Assembly: GCF_020687805.1 (NCBI RefSeq) | Contig: NZ_JAJEWQ010000001.1 | Location: forward strand, 1,133,109 to 1,197,108 | Origin: Planctobacterium marinum | GTDB taxonomy: Bacteria; Pseudomonadota; Gammaproteobacteria; Enterobacterales; Alteromonadaceae | Direction of reading: 5' to 3' | Length of the DNA stretch: 64,000 bases | In this document: positions 63,184-64,000 of the stretch, in pieces | How the letters are laid out: each line of letters starts with the position of its first letter | How positions within the stretch are numbered: the stretch's first letter is position 1 | Program-made: the position numbers and the translations under genes | Notes under the pieces: generated by a model | Databases searched by the model: none | What the model was told of the DNA's origin: nothing | Seen by the model: only the letters and a program-made list of their open reading frames with translations

Positions 63184-64000
63184 ATGCGCACCAAAAAACC
63201 AATTATAAGAAATAAACAGACCATGGTAGATAACGAAGATCAGTACAGTTCTGAGCAAGAATACGATGTAATTGTTAAAACGCCCGCTACAACCTCAAAG
63301 CAACGAGAAACAACGACGCTTCCCTCTCAGTTCAATTACTACACTGAAAAAGACATTTCTAAAATTCTATCAAACCTCGATTCATTGCGTAACAATGTTT
63401 ACCCGCCGGCGGAAAATGACAGTGAGTCTGAAACAAAGTTGCAAAGCTTCCCGTCGGTATGCCTGATAGGATTAGGGCGATGTGGCTCTAACATTGCACT
63501 CGAAGTAGCCTCGCTGGTACACAATGCCCGCAACTTTTATATGAACGAGTTCAATGTAGAGCTTAAAAAAGCCAAAGAGTCGGACAATAAACCGGTTAAA
63601 TGGTTACAGAAGAACTTAAAGCTCAACTCCAAAAACTCAGCCCAACCTGTGTTTTTAATTGAACCCCTGGTTATGTTAGGTGATTTGGACAAAGATATTG
63701 ATGGCCGAATCCGATTTTCTTCCAAGGGAGCAGAAAGTAACTTTCTGGACGAGTATCGCAAACTAAAAATTATGGACCTCTCGGAGGTTCATGCCGGTGG
63801 TGCCGGTAACGCCCCCATTTTAGGCCAATATCTGGCTAAGATTATTCTTAACAAAGACACACAGCATTTTTCCAACAATGACTGGAAGTTTATTCATTCT
63901 TATTTGATTGATTCCTGCGGGATCAAGGCAAACCAGTCGCGCTTGTATTTCTATATTTTTAGTGCCGGCGGTGGCACGGGCTCTGGCATGGCATCGGAGT
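63184..64000 (+). CDS. Tubulin/FtsZ-superfamily GTPase-like protein (3' end outside window)
   Basis: The frame is open from ATG 63184, behind a GGGGGG ribosome site, to the window end, giving 272 codons so far. After about 90 hydrophilic residues, a glycine-rich nucleotide loop appears: VCLIGLGRCGSNIALEVA (GLGRCGSN at 96-103). A GGAGNAPILGQYLA segment follows at 205-218, and then the tubulin signature SAGGGTGSGMASE (260-272), which binds nucleotide phosphates in FtsZ, TubZ and tubulin. The long charged N-terminus and the insertions between motifs exclude ordinary FtsZ. Distant FtsZ-like families are the nearest guess. What lies downstream is unknown. Confidence 0.85.
   Translation, partial: MRTKKPIIRNKQTMVDNEDQYSSEQEYDVIVKTPATTSKQRETTTLPSQFNYYTEKDISKILSNLDSLRNNVYPPAENDSESETKLQSFPSVCLIGLGRCGSNIALEVASLVHNARNFYMNEFNVELKKAKESDNKPVKWLQKNLKLNSKNSAQPVFLIEPLVMLGDLDKDIDGRIRFSSKGAESNFLDEYRKLKIMDLSEVHAGGAGNAPILGQYLAKIILNKDTQHFSNNDWKFIHSYLIDSCGIKANQSRLYFYIFSAGGGTGSGMASE

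Noticed and set aside
63537..63761. Minus-strand frame within the tubulin-like gene
   Set aside because: It lies fully opposite the long open frame carrying the GGGTGSG motif and has no features of its own.
1..64000. CRISPR arrays, rRNA genes, insertion sequences
   Set aside because: No regularly spaced repeats, no rRNA sequence and no transposase motifs were seen on either strand.

Overview
The window comes from a gammaproteobacterium, most likely a marine member of the Alteromonadales (Alteromonas/Glaciecola/Paraglaciecola relatives). The main evidence is the set of conserved blocks: rpoE-rseA-rseB-rseC next to lepA-lepB-rnc-era, serB divergent from a smp/ytjB homologue, holD-rimI-prfC, sdhE-ygfX beside ygfZ, and gcvT-gcvH-gcvP. 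It also carries a TonB receptor under a TPP riboswitch and many proteins with PD40 or usher-like architecture. The assignment is inferred from gene content and order; no 16S gene is present.

Layout. 1-5.5 kb: the right part of a visibly A+T-richer type I restriction-modification locus (hsdS cut by the window edge, a small protein with nuclease-like residues, hsdR), probably acquired. 5.5-10.1 kb: glycine cleavage operon gcvTHP on the minus strand. 10.1-13.5 kb: an exported protein, a LysR regulator, and ohrR-ohr with operator-like palindromes. 13.4-13.7 kb: a long imperfect hairpin and a small orphan gene. 14-16 kb: an arsenic operon (arsR, thioredoxin-type arsC, arsH, glutaredoxin-type arsC) with no efflux pump. 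16-20 kb: MerR regulator, membrane proteins, a methyltransferase and miaE. 20-31.4 kb: housekeeping genes (serB, tatD-family nuclease, pdxH, era, rnc, lepB, lepA, rseC, rseB, rseA, rpoE), with a sigma-E-type promoter before rpoE. 31.7-37.7 kb: nadB, a cupin, a MaoC-like hydratase, ygfX/sdhE, ygfZ and slyD. 37.8-42.1 kb: a large PD40-amidohydrolase fusion and a second TolB-like protein. 42.7-47.3 kb: argS, prfC, rimI, holD and tRNA-Trp.

47.4-52.8 kb: an HDOD protein and then a thiamine salvage operon behind a TPP riboswitch. It runs from an outer-membrane receptor through a YkoF-like thiamine-binding protein and two PnuC/PnuT-type permeases to a thiamine-kinase-like phosphotransferase, so it could carry thiamine from outside the cell to thiamine phosphate. 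53.2-59.5 kb: a compact surface-fibre operon of non-classical chaperone-usher type (DUF4402 pilin-like protein, usher-like barrel, second DUF4402 protein, PapD-like chaperone, SPOR lipoprotein). Strong hairpins lie before and after the first pilin gene.

59.7-63 kb: thioesterase, tmcA and a GNAT acetyltransferase. At the right edge (63184 to the window end) begins a protein with tubulin/FtsZ-family nucleotide-binding loops that is clearly not FtsZ itself. It continues past the window and is the most intriguing item here. No transposase, integrase, CRISPR array or rRNA gene was seen.
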